From contig JALOAG010000005.1 of assembly GCA_023228875.1 (NCBI GenBank), positions 124,001 through 188,000 of the forward strand: DNA of 64,000 nucleotides. Direction: 5' to 3'. The DNA is from Bacteroidia bacterium (GTDB taxonomy: Bacteria; Bacteroidota; Bacteroidia; NS11-12g; UBA955). The position numbers and the translations under genes are program-made. Shown here piece after piece: positions 41,126 to 49,673 of the stretch. How positions within the stretch are numbered: the first letter of the stretch is position 1; every line of letters starts with the position of its first letter. Under the pieces are notes generated by a model, which was given only the letters and a program-made list of their open reading frames with translations, had not been told where the DNA came from and did no database searches.

Positions 41126-42615
41126 TGTTTTCAAAAATCTTAATTGCAAATCGAGGAGAGATTGCGGTGCGTGTCATTAGGACTTGCCGCGAGATGGGAA
41201 TTAGAACTGTTGCCGTATATTCAGAAGCAGATGCAGACGCACTCCATGTGAGGATGGCAGATGAATGTTACTGTATAGGTGCAGCCACCTCTTCGGAATC
41301 GTATTTAAGAATTGATAAAATAATAGATGTATGTAAAAAGTCCGGTGCAGAAGCCGTACATCCCGGATATGGATTTCTAAGTGAAAATGCCGGCTTTGCT
41401 CGAGCATTAAAAGAGGCAGGGATTACATTCATTGGTCCATCAGCAGAAAGCATGGAACTAATGGGAAGTAAAATTGCCAGTAAGCAGGCAGTGGCTAAGT
41501 TTGGTGTGCCTTTAGTACCGGGTATCAATACTGCTATTACAGACCCAATTGCAGCAGAACAAACTGCAATAGAAATTGGTTTTCCTGTCTTGATTAAAGC
41601 CTCAGCAGGAGGTGGCGGTAAAGGAATGAGGGTAGTAAATAATAAAGAAGAATTTCTCTCTGCTTTGCAAATGGCACAAAGTGAAGCCCGAAATTCATTT
41701 GGTGATGATTCTGTATTCATTGAGAAATATGTGCAGAAACCTCGACATATTGAAATACAGGTATTGGCAGATGGAAACGGCAACAGTATTTATTTGTTTG
41801 AGCGTGAATGTTCAATTCAACGCAGACATCAGAAATTAGTGGAAGAGGCTCCTTCGGGCATTTTGACACCGGAACTTAGAAAAAAAATGGGAGAGGCTGC
41901 TGTGAATGTTACGAAAGCGTGCGACTATCAAGGTGCAGGAACAGTTGAATTTTTGTTGGATGCCAATATGAATTTCTATTTTTTAGAAATGAATACTCGT
42001 TTGCAAGTTGAGCATCCGGTAACCGAACTGATTACCGGGCTGGACTTAGTGAGAGAGCAAATTAGAATAGCAGCAGGTTTAGGATTCTCTTTTAATCCCG
42101 AAGATTTAAAAATCAATGGACATGCAATAGAATTAAGAGTATGTGCCGAAGATCCTTATGAGAACTTCATGCCTGATACTGGACAATTAAGTGTATATAG
42201 AATTCCTAAGGGACCTGGCGTGCGTGTTGATGATTGTGTGGAAGAGGGGATGAGTATTCCGATTTTTTATGATAATATGTTTGCAAAATTGGTAGTGTGG
42301 GCAGAAACAAGAGAATTAGCCATACAGCGAATGAAACGTGCGATCTATGAGTTTGAAATTAATGGAGTGGCTACGACATTGCCTTTTGGTGAGTTTGTAA
42401 TGAACCATCCTGATTTTGTGAATGCTGATTTTGATACATCATTTATTGCCAAGAATTTCACACCGGATAAATTGAGTACAACTGAAGTTTCTAATGATTT
42501 ATTGCAAGCAGCTTCTATTGCCGCTGTCGAAGTTTATCAAATGCCACAATCTGCTCAATACGATACTCAAGAAGCGCCTGAGGCAAGTAAATGGTACCAA
42601 AACCGTAAAGGATAG
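41125..42615 (+). CDS. accC: biotin carboxylase subunit of acetyl-CoA carboxylase
   Basis: AccC carboxylates the biotin of AccB using ATP and bicarbonate. The 496-residue product begins MFSKILIANRGEIAVRVIRT and has the ATP-grasp glycine-rich loop KASAGGGGKGMRVV, the catalytic-type FERECSIQRRHQKLVEEAP, FYFLEMNTRLQVEHPVTELI and the C-terminal ELRVCAEDPYENFMPDTG. It exceeds the ~449 residues of E. coli by a C-terminal tail (from about residue 455) of unclear purpose. It could belong to an acetyl- or a propionyl-type complex, but the separate accD supports acetyl-CoA carboxylase. accB is not adjacent. Confidence 0.92.
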   Translation: MFSKILIANRGEIAVRVIRTCREMGIRTVAVYSEADADALHVRMADECYCIGAATSSESYLRIDKIIDVCKKSGAEAVHPGYGFLSENAGFARALKEAGITFIGPSAESMELMGSKIASKQAVAKFGVPLVPGINTAITDPIAAEQTAIEIGFPVLIKASAGGGGKGMRVVNNKEEFLSALQMAQSEARNSFGDDSVFIEKYVQKPRHIEIQVLADGNGNSIYLFERECSIQRRHQKLVEEAPSGILTPELRKKMGEAAVNVTKACDYQGAGTVEFLLDANMNFYFLEMNTRLQVEHPVTELITGLDLVREQIRIAAGLGFSFNPEDLKINGHAIELRVCAEDPYENFMPDTGQLSVYRIPKGPGVRVDDCVEEGMSIPIFYDNMFAKLVVWAETRELAIQRMKRAIYEFEINGVATTLPFGEFVMNHPDFVNADFDTSFIAKNFTPDKLSTTEVSNDLLQAASIAAVEVYQMPQSAQYDTQEAPEASKWYQNRKG

Positions 42616-42617
42616 CT

Positions 42618-43112
42618 TTATTTAATCTCCTTTTTTATTTTTTCCGTAATCTCTGCAACTGCAGGGCAAATTAGCGTATTCCTATATGTGATGTCAAGGA
42701 TTTGTGCGATATTCTTTCTGTCAGTATGTGGGTATTCTCTGCATGCTTTAGGTCTTACTTCGTAAATCGTGCAATAATTATCTACACCAAGAAACGGGCA
42801 GGGAGCGTAGTTGAGTACCCAGTCTTCATCTTCATCAATGTGCAAATATTTTTCTGTAAAATCTGAGGGACGCATTCCAAGATGTTTTGCAATCCGATCA
42901 ATATCCACATCTCTAAAAATGGGTGAAGTTGTTTTACAGCAATTAGCACAATCCAAGCAATGAATATGTTCAAATGCTTCCTCGTGTAAAGGGTGGAAAA
43001 TAAGATCTAAGTCTTTTCTGCGCTTTAGGTTACGGTAGCATTTCCGGTTTTCTTTCTTTTTTTGATGTGCAACCTCTATGAGTTTGCGATAGGAATCCGG
43101 TAGGTCAGTCAT
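42618..43112 (-). CDS. YkgJ family cysteine cluster protein
   Basis: A 164-residue protein of the YkgJ/UPF0153 family, predicted to bind zinc or an iron-sulfur cluster. The cysteine pattern is intact: CLDCANCC at residues 52-59, then PCPFLGVDNYCTIYEVRPKACREYPH and a final CPAVAEI. The arrangement CxxCxxCC...C...C...C matches the family. The function is not established. It is convergent with accC, with two bases between the stops, and reads away from purC. Confidence 0.88.
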   Translation of the reverse strand: MTDLPDSYRKLIEVAHQKKKENRKCYRNLKRRKDLDLIFHPLHEEAFEHIHCLDCANCCKTTSPIFRDVDIDRIAKHLGMRPSDFTEKYLHIDEDEDWVLNYAPCPFLGVDNYCTIYEVRPKACREYPHTDRKNIAQILDITYRNTLICPAVAEITEKIKKEIK

Positions 43113-43161
43113 TGCTCAATGAACTGTGTTGAACACAATAAGTAACAATTGGAATGTTCAA

Positions 43162-44127
43162 TTAAAACTCAAGTTTTTCAATGCTTTCATTGATAGCCTT
43201 TTCAATTTGATCCTGAATATTGGTATAATCTCTTGGAACAAACTTTGTCTGAATAAAGGTTTCATACATTTCTACATATCTGTCAGTAACAGATTGCACA
43301 AACTCAGGTGTCATCTCAGGAACAAGTTGTCCCTTTTCACCCCAGAATCCATTTGCCATCAACCATTCTCTCACAAACTCCTTAGAAAGTTGCTTTTGAG
43401 GTTGACCTGCTTTTTGTGCTTTTTCGTAGCTATTCAAATAGAAGAAACGCGAAGAGTCCGGTGTATGCACTTCGTCAATCAACATTACTTTCTTGTCATG
43501 AATTCCAAATTCGTATTTTGTATCTACCAAGATAAGTCCGCGTTCTGCTGCTAATTGAGTTCCTCTTTCATAAAGTTTAAGAGAGGCTTCAGACATTTTT
43601 TCTAATTGTTTTTTTGTGCAAAGCTTTTGTTCTAAGATGTCTTCCATAGTAACATCTTCATCATGACCGGCATGGTTCTTAAACGTAGGTGTAATAATAG
43701 GGTGAGGAAGTTTGTCATTCTCTTTAAGCCCTTCAGGGAGTTTTACCCCGCAAATAATCCTTTTGCCTGATTTATATACCCTCCAAGCATGTCCGCATAA
43801 ATATCCTCTCACCACCATTTCAACCGGTATGGCTTCACATTTGTATCCTATTGTAACATTTGGGTCAGGAGTAGATATTTTCCAAGTTGGGATGATAGCA
43901 CTACAGTTGTCAAGGAAGAAAGAAGAAATATGGGTTAATATTTGACCTTTGTATGGAATTGCTTTTGGAAGAACATTGTCAAATGCTGAAATACGGTCGC
44001 ATGCAATCAACACGATATATTTGTCGGCTAAGGTATATACATCTCTAACTTTTCCTCTGAAGAATGAACTTTGGTTTCTAAAAAAGAAATTAGTTGCCAT
44101 AAGTTCGGTATCTATTTCTGTTGCCAT
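43162..44127 (-). CDS. purC: phosphoribosylaminoimidazole-succinocarboxamide synthase
   Basis: PurC (SAICAR synthase) joins CAIR with aspartate using ATP in de novo purine synthesis. The 321-residue product has the ATP-binding FRGKVRDVYTLADKYIVLIACDRISAFD, then PYKGQILTHISSFFLDNC, MVVRGYLCGHAWRVYKSGKRI, ITPTFKNHAGHDEDVT, and the C-terminal LIDEVHTPDSSRFFYLNSY. It is longer than E. coli PurC (237) and resembles the longer Bacteroidota and eukaryotic type. A TTG three codons upstream is the longest start; ATG 44127 is preferred. A -7 promoter box follows. Confidence 0.96.
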   Translation of the reverse strand: MATEIDTELMATNFFFRNQSSFFRGKVRDVYTLADKYIVLIACDRISAFDNVLPKAIPYKGQILTHISSFFLDNCSAIIPTWKISTPDPNVTIGYKCEAIPVEMVVRGYLCGHAWRVYKSGKRIICGVKLPEGLKENDKLPHPIITPTFKNHAGHDEDVTMEDILEQKLCTKKQLEKMSEASLKLYERGTQLAAERGLILVDTKYEFGIHDKKVMLIDEVHTPDSSRFFYLNSYEKAQKAGQPQKQLSKEFVREWLMANGFWGEKGQLVPEMTPEFVQSVTDRYVEMYETFIQTKFVPRDYTNIQDQIEKAINESIEKLEF

Positions 44128-44165
44128 TTTTGTCAATTTTAGTTGTTTAGATTTTTTTGAGCGTG

Positions 44166-44173
44166 CAAATTTA
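44166..44173 (-). promoter_or_regulatory. -7 promoter element of purC
   Basis: The minus strand reads TAAATTTG, matching TAnnTTTG, 38 bases before the purC ATG. Confidence 0.55.
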
Positions 44174-44184
44174 TATCTTTACTG

Positions 44185-45174
44185 TTATCCTTCAACAATT
44201 CCTTCTTTGTCATAAGCTTTAAGAATTTCCACAACAAGTTTATGTCTTAGTACATCTTTGTTATTCAAATGAATAATATTAACGCCCTCAATATCATTCA
44301 AGATTTTAATTGCACGTTTGAGCCCTGATTTTTGTTTTTGAGGCAGGTCGATTTGACTTAAATCTCCGGTTACAATTACTTTTGCATCTTTTCCCATACG
44401 GGTTAAAAACATTTTGAGTTGTAAATCTGTGGTGTTTTGAGCTTCATCCAAGATGATGAAACAGTTGTTGAGTGTTCGTCCACGCATAAACGCAAGAGGA
44501 GCAATCTCAATGGTTCTGTTTTCTAGAAAAGTTTTTAATTTATCCAGAGGAATCATGTCTTCCAGTGCGTCATATAACGGACGGAGGTAAGGGTCAATTT
44601 TTTCTTTTAAATCACCGGGCAAAAAACCCAGACTCTCACCGGCCTCAACAGCCGGTCGGGTAAGGATTATCTTCTTAACCTCTTTGTTCTTGAGTGCTCT
44701 GACAGCCAGAGCAACAGCTGTATATGTTTTTCCCGTGCCGGCAGGACCAACTGCAAAAACCACATCATTGTGTTCTATGCTCTCCACCATCTTTTGTTGG
44801 TTGTGTGTTTTTGCAATAACCGGTTTGGCATCATTGCCATACAGTATGATTACAGCATGTGGATGTTGATGATTTGAGTGTGTTTTGGATGTAGTGTTCT
44901 TTTTGTTATCTGATTTTTCGTCATGCTCCCCAAATATCTCATGGATGTGGTAATCGCTCACATTCATTTCTTTTTTTAAAAAAGAAAAATATAGATTGAG
45001 TTTTTTTTCGAATGACTCAATGTCCTTTTTATCACCATTAATTTTGATTTCGTTGCCTCGTCCGATTATTTTGATGTTGGGACTCAGTTCTTTTATGAGG
45101 TTTAATACATAGTCATTGCTGCCATAAATACGCTGTGGCTCAATGCCCTCAATGGTTATTAATTTTTCTTGCAA
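44185..45174 (-). CDS. PhoH family ATPase
   Basis: A 329-residue PhoH-like protein (YbeZ type), an ATPase in the superfamily 1 helicase-like group linked to RNA metabolism. The P-loop is VGPAGTGKTYTAVALAVRAL, followed by LTRPAVEAGESLGFLPGDLKEKIDPYLRPLYDAL, FIILDEAQNTTDLQLKMFLTRMG (Walker B) and VTGDLSQIDLP. The N-terminal domain is KH-like (YVLNLIKELSPNIKIIGRGNEIKI). The frame extends to ATG 45246, but AAAGGAG directly before TTG 45174 and a promoter box at 45213-45220 favour the shorter product. Confidence 0.88.
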   Translation of the reverse strand: MQEKLITIEGIEPQRIYGSNDYVLNLIKELSPNIKIIGRGNEIKINGDKKDIESFEKKLNLYFSFLKKEMNVSDYHIHEIFGEHDEKSDNKKNTTSKTHSNHQHPHAVIILYGNDAKPVIAKTHNQQKMVESIEHNDVVFAVGPAGTGKTYTAVALAVRALKNKEVKKIILTRPAVEAGESLGFLPGDLKEKIDPYLRPLYDALEDMIPLDKLKTFLENRTIEIAPLAFMRGRTLNNCFIILDEAQNTTDLQLKMFLTRMGKDAKVIVTGDLSQIDLPQKQKSGLKRAIKILNDIEGVNIIHLNNKDVLRHKLVVEILKAYDKEGIVEG

Positions 45175-45201
45175 ACTATCTCCTTTATTTAATGTGTCCA
45201 A

Positions 45202-45220
45202 TAAATTTGCCCCAAAATTA
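45202..45220. promoter_or_regulatory. overlapping divergent -7 elements of phoH and the SAM hydrolase gene
   Basis: The plus strand reads TAAATTTG at 45202-45209, and the minus strand reads TAATTTTG at 45213-45220, both TAnnTTTG. The two promoters therefore lie back to back within 19 bases and cannot easily be used by two polymerases at once. Confidence 0.5.
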
Positions 45221-45235
45221 ATCCTTTTCTTTTTA

Positions 45236-45991
45236 GTGAACATCATTACTCTTATTTCTGATTTTGGAAACGGGTCACACTATGTAGCAAGAGTGAAAGG
45301 TATTCTGTATGCAACGCTGGGAGAAGTTACGATTGTTGATATTTCACACGATATTGCATCTTGGAATTTGGAACAAGCTATCTTTATACTGGCTGCCACA
45401 CATAAAACATTTGATGGCAATGTGATTCACTTGATTGGAATAAATGAACAAACAACTTCTCATATTGTTGCAAAATGCAACAATCATTGGTATATAGCAC
45501 CGGACAATGGGATTCTGCCTGAAGTGCTCAAAAATGAAGAGGTTGTGTATTATGGATTGGGTAAACATGAAGAACCTACATTTTTAGAAACTCTTTATCC
45601 ACGTATTGCTAAAACAATCCTTGACGGGAGTTTTGTGACAAGTGCTGTTGAAATAAACTTGCCTACGCAAAAGTTGTTTAAAATTCCTCGTATAAATAAA
45701 GATTCAATGCAAGCTTTTTATGCTTATTTTGACAAGTATGGAAACGCAGTTGTGAATTTAACTAAAAAGGAATTCTATGATTTTGTTGGAAACAGCCCGT
45801 TTGTAATTAGAGTAACTGAAATGGATGCAATTAATAGAATAACTGAAAGTTATTATAAAAGTGAGCAAGGAGAATTAATAGCCATATTTAATGCGGCAGG
45901 ATTCTTGGAGATTTCTGTTACATTTGGCAATGCAAAACAATTGTTTGGATTCCACAGGACACAGTGTGTGATTATAAATAGGAATGTGTAA
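45236..45991 (+). CDS. SAM hydroxide adenosyltransferase (DUF62) family protein
   Basis: DUF62 proteins hydrolyse S-adenosylmethionine to adenosine and methionine; halogenases such as SalL are relatives. The 251-residue product has the family opening ITLISDFGNGSHYVARVKGILYATLG, VTIVDISHDIASWNLEQAIFIL and WYIAPDNGILPEVL. In relatives I recall DFGxxDxYV; here the Asp is Ser (NGSHYV), which may affect activity. The frame extends to 45143, antisense to phoH; GTG 45236 gives the conserved start and lies after the promoter box at 45202. The next gene begins two bases after its stop. Confidence 0.85.
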   Translation: MNIITLISDFGNGSHYVARVKGILYATLGEVTIVDISHDIASWNLEQAIFILAATHKTFDGNVIHLIGINEQTTSHIVAKCNNHWYIAPDNGILPEVLKNEEVVYYGLGKHEEPTFLETLYPRIAKTILDGSFVTSAVEINLPTQKLFKIPRINKDSMQAFYAYFDKYGNAVVNLTKKEFYDFVGNSPFVIRVTEMDAINRITESYYKSEQGELIAIFNAAGFLEISVTFGNAKQLFGFHRTQCVIINRNV

Positions 45992-45993
45992 TT

Positions 45994-46290
45994 ATGATAA
46001 AACGGATAGTTAAAATGAGCTTTCAGCCTGATAAGATTGATGAATTTTTAAATGTATTTCATCAAGCAAGACCTCATATACTAAAGATGCAGGGCTGTAA
46101 CAGTGTAGAATTATTTTCAGAAGATGACATGCCGCATATCATGTTCACACTAAGCGAGTGGAATAATGTAGTTGCTTTGGAAAATTATCGCAAGAGCGAA
46201 CTTTTTATTAACACTTGGAAAAGGACAAAAGTATTGTTTGCAGAAAATGCACAAGCATGGACAATCAAACCTATAAAAGAAACATTATGA
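45994..46290 (+). CDS. antibiotic biosynthesis monooxygenase domain protein
   Basis: A 98-residue protein of the dimeric alpha-beta barrel (ABM) type. The start IKRIVKMSFQPDKIDEFLNVFHQARPHI, then MQGCNSVELFSEDDMPHIMFTLSEWNN and ALENYRKSELFINTWKRTKVLFAENAQAW, follows the fold. Members include quinol monooxygenases and small heme or quinone-handling proteins; no specific substrate can be read here. The ATGA overlap with the next gene indicates coupled translation with the TPR-CAP protein. Confidence 0.78.
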   Translation: MIKRIVKMSFQPDKIDEFLNVFHQARPHILKMQGCNSVELFSEDDMPHIMFTLSEWNNVVALENYRKSELFINTWKRTKVLFAENAQAWTIKPIKETL

Positions 46291-48605
46291 AAACCAACTA
46301 TAACTTCACAATTATCCTTAGGAGCGTGATTTTGCTTCTGTTCTTAGTTCCCTTCTTTGTTTTTGCTCAACAAAAAGAGCATATCAAAGCTGAGAAGGCG
46401 CTCAAAGAAAAAAGATATGAAAAGGCATTGAGATATTCTGAAAAGGCATTAAAGAAAAACAGTAAAGATGTAAAAGCATTAATGCTTAAATCCCAATCTT
46501 TGTATTATTTGTTTAAGAATCCCGCCACATCTGAGAAATATAGTGATGGATTAAAAGAGTCAGTAAAAGCAGCGCAAAAGGCATTGGAAAAAGATGAAAA
46601 AGGCTTGATTGAAAATATATATAAGGATTATTTAGTGAAGTTGGCAAGAGAGAATAATGCCGAAGGTGAAAAGTATTTTAAACAAGAAAGATATAGCAAG
46701 GCAGAGCAATATTTTAAGTTAAGTGTAAAATTCAACCCCAATGATACGAGTGCATTATTTTATCTTGGGTCTTGTTATTGGTATCAAGAGCAGAAACCGG
46801 AAGCAATTGAGTATTTTATCTCTGTAGCGCAATCAAATTTTTCTACCTTCTCAGCTAATTTACAGGTTAATCCGATACAATTTAAAGTGTTTAGATTTTT
46901 GACTGAATATTATATGGCAGAAAAGAAGTGGGACTCTGCCGGAATCTATATCTCAATGGGATTGGAAATGTATCCTGATGATTATTTCTTGAGAGGTAAT
47001 AAATACGGTTTATACAGAGTTCGAGTGAAGGATTTGCCTCCATCGCTCAATTACTTGGCAGAAGTTCGCGCAGCATTACAAGATTTTCCAACAGATTCAT
47101 TTTTTCTTATCAAAGAGAATGCATTGTATATTTATCTGTTCAAAAATTCTCTGAATAACAATGTAGTGGCGGATGCAGATTCTTTGCTCGGAATTTTTGT
47201 TTTAGACAGGATGCAAAGGGCACAACGTGCTGACAGACATATAATTGAAAAGTTTGATGTGTTCGTTGGAGATACGCCTGCAGAAATATTTAGAAAGGTA
47301 TTAGATTATGTAACAAGTAAATATCATAAGGAGATATTTGCTTGGTTGAGTCAAAAGTGGATTAGTGAGGAATTAAAGAAAGATTTTGTTAGCGGAAAGG
47401 AGTATTTATCAATGGCTGACAAGGAGTTTAATGCTGGAAAGAAAGATTTTGCAGTGCTCATGTTGCTTTCTGAATACAAACGTCCCAACAGAAAGGGCGA
47501 AAATGAGATGCAATTAATTGAAATGCTTTCCAAATGGTCATATATGCAATTGCCTTTAATGGGGTTAGATTATGCTCAAGAAATGATGGGTGAAATTAGG
47601 AAAGGCAAGAATAAAAATAAAGTAACAAAGATTTATAGAGATTTAAAGTTTGCTTTTATTGATTCATTGGCAGTGAATGGTTACTTTTTCCGTGCTTATT
47701 CAATATTTGGAGAAACATTGACAGAATTTCCGGCAGATGCTAAATATCTAAATGAAGTCAAGTTGAAAAACCTTGCAAATCTTGATTTTAAGATGAATTA
47801 CTACGGTTCTCGCATTGCAGGGTGGGGTAATGAACCCAAAGTAGGAGAAGTTGCATTTGTTACAGATATGTACGTAGCAAATTGTGAAGCAGGTACCGTG
47901 TCCAATGAAGTATTAGAAAGAGTCTTACAACGAGTAAATTATTTTAGAAGAGTCTCAGGTGTAACAAAGCCTGTTTATTTTGCTAAGGATCTCAATACAA
48001 AGTGCCAATTTGCGGCACTGACATTTGAAGCAAACAAGAACCTCACACATACGCCTGCCGATGGACTTAGATGTTTGACAGATTTGGGAAGGGAAGGCGC
48101 AGACAGGAGTTTGTTAGTGAAAGAATATAACCCTGCCTTGGCAATCACAGCATTGATGGGAGATAAGAACTCAAGTCAAGGAAATCGCAGATGGTTGCAG
48201 TATCCCTTGGCTGTAAATATGGGGTTTGGTGCAGGCGCGTCATCCCAAGTGTTATGGGTGATGGATAATACGAATGTGTCTGATTCAACATACTATAAAG
48301 AACACTTTATTGCATATCCAAATGCCGGATATACGCCCAAGATGTTATGTTTTTCTAAGTGGTCTTTTTCAATTTTTGATAACTTGGAAGGAGCAGATGT
48401 AAAGGTGTTTAATAGTGCAGGCAAAAGTGTTAATGTGAAGGTAGAGCCATTAGTAAAGGGGTATGGAATGCCAACAATAGTATTTGCACCGGAATTTGAA
48501 TTAGATAAAAGTGAGAAAGATCAAAAATTTACTGTTTCCATTAAACTCAAAAACGGAAAGACATACTCATACAATGTAGTACTGTTTTCTCCTGACTTGA
48601 AGTAA
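46287..48605 (+). CDS. secreted TPR and CAP-superfamily domain protein
   Basis: A 772-residue exported protein. The signal peptide is RSVILLLFLVPFFVFAQQ. TPR-like repeats fill the next part (EKALKEKRYEKALRYSEKAL, AEQYFKLSVKFNPNDTSALFYLGSCYW, and others). From about residue 560 there is a CAP-superfamily (SCP/PR-1) domain: VLQRVNYFRRVSGVTKPVYFA, CQFAALTFEANKNLTHTP and a histidine in LTH in the place of the CAP histidine. The C-terminal ~90 residues are beta-rich. The frame extends to 46215, but ATG 46287 overlaps the previous stop and starts the signal peptide. Function is unknown. Confidence 0.78.
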   Translation: MKTNYNFTIILRSVILLLFLVPFFVFAQQKEHIKAEKALKEKRYEKALRYSEKALKKNSKDVKALMLKSQSLYYLFKNPATSEKYSDGLKESVKAAQKALEKDEKGLIENIYKDYLVKLARENNAEGEKYFKQERYSKAEQYFKLSVKFNPNDTSALFYLGSCYWYQEQKPEAIEYFISVAQSNFSTFSANLQVNPIQFKVFRFLTEYYMAEKKWDSAGIYISMGLEMYPDDYFLRGNKYGLYRVRVKDLPPSLNYLAEVRAALQDFPTDSFFLIKENALYIYLFKNSLNNNVVADADSLLGIFVLDRMQRAQRADRHIIEKFDVFVGDTPAEIFRKVLDYVTSKYHKEIFAWLSQKWISEELKKDFVSGKEYLSMADKEFNAGKKDFAVLMLLSEYKRPNRKGENEMQLIEMLSKWSYMQLPLMGLDYAQEMMGEIRKGKNKNKVTKIYRDLKFAFIDSLAVNGYFFRAYSIFGETLTEFPADAKYLNEVKLKNLANLDFKMNYYGSRIAGWGNEPKVGEVAFVTDMYVANCEAGTVSNEVLERVLQRVNYFRRVSGVTKPVYFAKDLNTKCQFAALTFEANKNLTHTPADGLRCLTDLGREGADRSLLVKEYNPALAITALMGDKNSSQGNRRWLQYPLAVNMGFGAGASSQVLWVMDNTNVSDSTYYKEHFIAYPNAGYTPKMLCFSKWSFSIFDNLEGADVKVFNSAGKSVNVKVEPLVKGYGMPTIVFAPEFELDKSEKDQKFTVSIKLKNGKTYSYNVVLFSPDLK

Positions 48606-48615
48606 GGTAATTTTT

Positions 48616-49176
48616 TTAATTCTTTTTCTTAATTATAATCAGCCTGAGTTCATCAGCAAAATACCAATTGCCATCCATTTTTAACAATAAAATTCGGATG
48701 CGAATTTTGTCTTTTGCATTTCTTTTCATTTCTAAATTTAAGTAGCAGAACTCTCGGTCAAAATCAGGATGAATTCCTTGTTCTAAAAAGAAATGTATTG
48801 GTTCACTCTTTTTAAGATTAATATTTGAATTCTTGGCATCCTTAAATAGCCTTTTAAATTGCTTGTTGAGTCCTGATTTGAAAAGCAAAAACTTATATCG
48901 GAAAGTAGTTTCTGAATATTTTTGTTTGGCAGTAGAATCGAGAAATTGTTGATAGGCGCTCCAAGTGGGGGTGTTGTTCAGCAAGTATTCTTTTTTCTTG
49001 TTGACAATTGCCTTGAAAAATGTGTCGGCTAATTGAATCAGAGATTTATTGCTGTCAATAAAAGTACTGTCTTCAAAACTTCTAAAAGGAATTGGAGAGG
49101 GGATAAAAGTTTGCTGCTGTGCTATTAGAGGTAGCACACAGCTCGTTAGCAATAAAGATAAAATCCACTTTTTCAC
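48616..49176 (-). CDS. hypothetical exported protein
   Basis: I do not recognise this family. The 186-residue product has a signal peptide (KKWILSLLLTSCVLPLIAQ) and then a helical and polar mature part with FKRLFKDAKNSNINLKKSEPI and a beta-strand pair near the end, FCYLNLEMKRNAKDKIRIRILLLKMDGNWYF. The longest frame starts at ATG 49194, but a -7 promoter box covers 49182-49189, overlapping that start. GTG 49176, which gives MKKWIL, is therefore the probable start. It is convergent with the TPR-CAP gene, with ten bases between stops. Confidence 0.6.
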   Translation of the reverse strand: MKKWILSLLLTSCVLPLIAQQQTFIPSPIPFRSFEDSTFIDSNKSLIQLADTFFKAIVNKKKEYLLNNTPTWSAYQQFLDSTAKQKYSETTFRYKFLLFKSGLNKQFKRLFKDAKNSNINLKKSEPIHFFLEQGIHPDFDREFCYLNLEMKRNAKDKIRIRILLLKMDGNWYFADELRLIIIKKKN

Positions 49177-49181
49177 ATTGG

Positions 49182-49189
49182 CAAAGGTA
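49182..49189 (-). promoter_or_regulatory. -7 promoter element of the hypothetical exported protein gene
   Basis: The minus strand reads TACCTTTG, matching TAnnTTTG. It overlaps the first ATG of the frame and fixes the start at GTG 49176. Confidence 0.55.
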
Positions 49190-49263
49190 AACATTGAAGT
49201 AGCTAGTGTGCAAGATGTGTTCGTAGAGTAGTATAATCCTTACTGATTGTTGTTCAACAGCAT

Positions 49264-49608
49264 TTATTTTAGTAGCTCTTCCGGGTCCCAGAATACGATT
49301 TCAAAATTTTGAACTCTGTTGTTTACAACCGAAATGCCTTCTTCTGCCAGCAGTTCCTCCATGCTTTGGGATTGAAAATGAAATTTGCCTGTTAATAAAC
49401 CAATTCTATTGACCACTCTGTGTGCAGGAACATTCTGATTGTCATCATTTCCTAAATTATTGAGTGCATAACCTACCATTCTTGCACTCCTTGTTGTACC
49501 TAAGAACCTTGCAATCGCACCATAGGATGTAACTCTACCATAAGGTATTTGTTTTACAGTATCCCAAACTTGCTCATAGAAATCATTCGATGTATGCACT
49601 TTATTCAT
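49264..49608 (-). CDS. alkyltransferase-like (ATL) protein, MGMT family
   Basis: A 114-residue protein with the DNA-binding domain of O6-alkylguanine-DNA alkyltransferases: VWDTVKQIPYGRVTSYGAIARFLGTTRSARMVGYALNN. The active-site motif PCHRVV is PAHRVV here, so the alkyl-accepting cysteine is Ala. Proteins with Cys replaced are known as ATL proteins, which bind O6-alkylguanine and recruit nucleotide excision repair. RMVGYA keeps the arginine finger. It has no N-terminal domain. It would act as a damage sensor rather than a repair enzyme; that is an inference from the family. Confidence 0.9.
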   Translation of the reverse strand: MNKVHTSNDFYEQVWDTVKQIPYGRVTSYGAIARFLGTTRSARMVGYALNNLGNDDNQNVPAHRVVNRIGLLTGKFHFQSQSMEELLAEEGISVVNNRVQNFEIVFWDPEELLK

Positions 49609-49641
49609 CTACTTTGGCGTAATAATTGTAAGGTCAAAAAC

Positions 49642-49649
49642 TATCTTTG
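49642..49649 (+). promoter_or_regulatory. -7 promoter element of the TlpA-type gene
   Basis: TATCTTTG matches TAnnTTTG, 24 bases before the ATG. Confidence 0.55.
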
Positions 49650-49673
49650 CAAATCTAAAAACAAAAATGTTAT

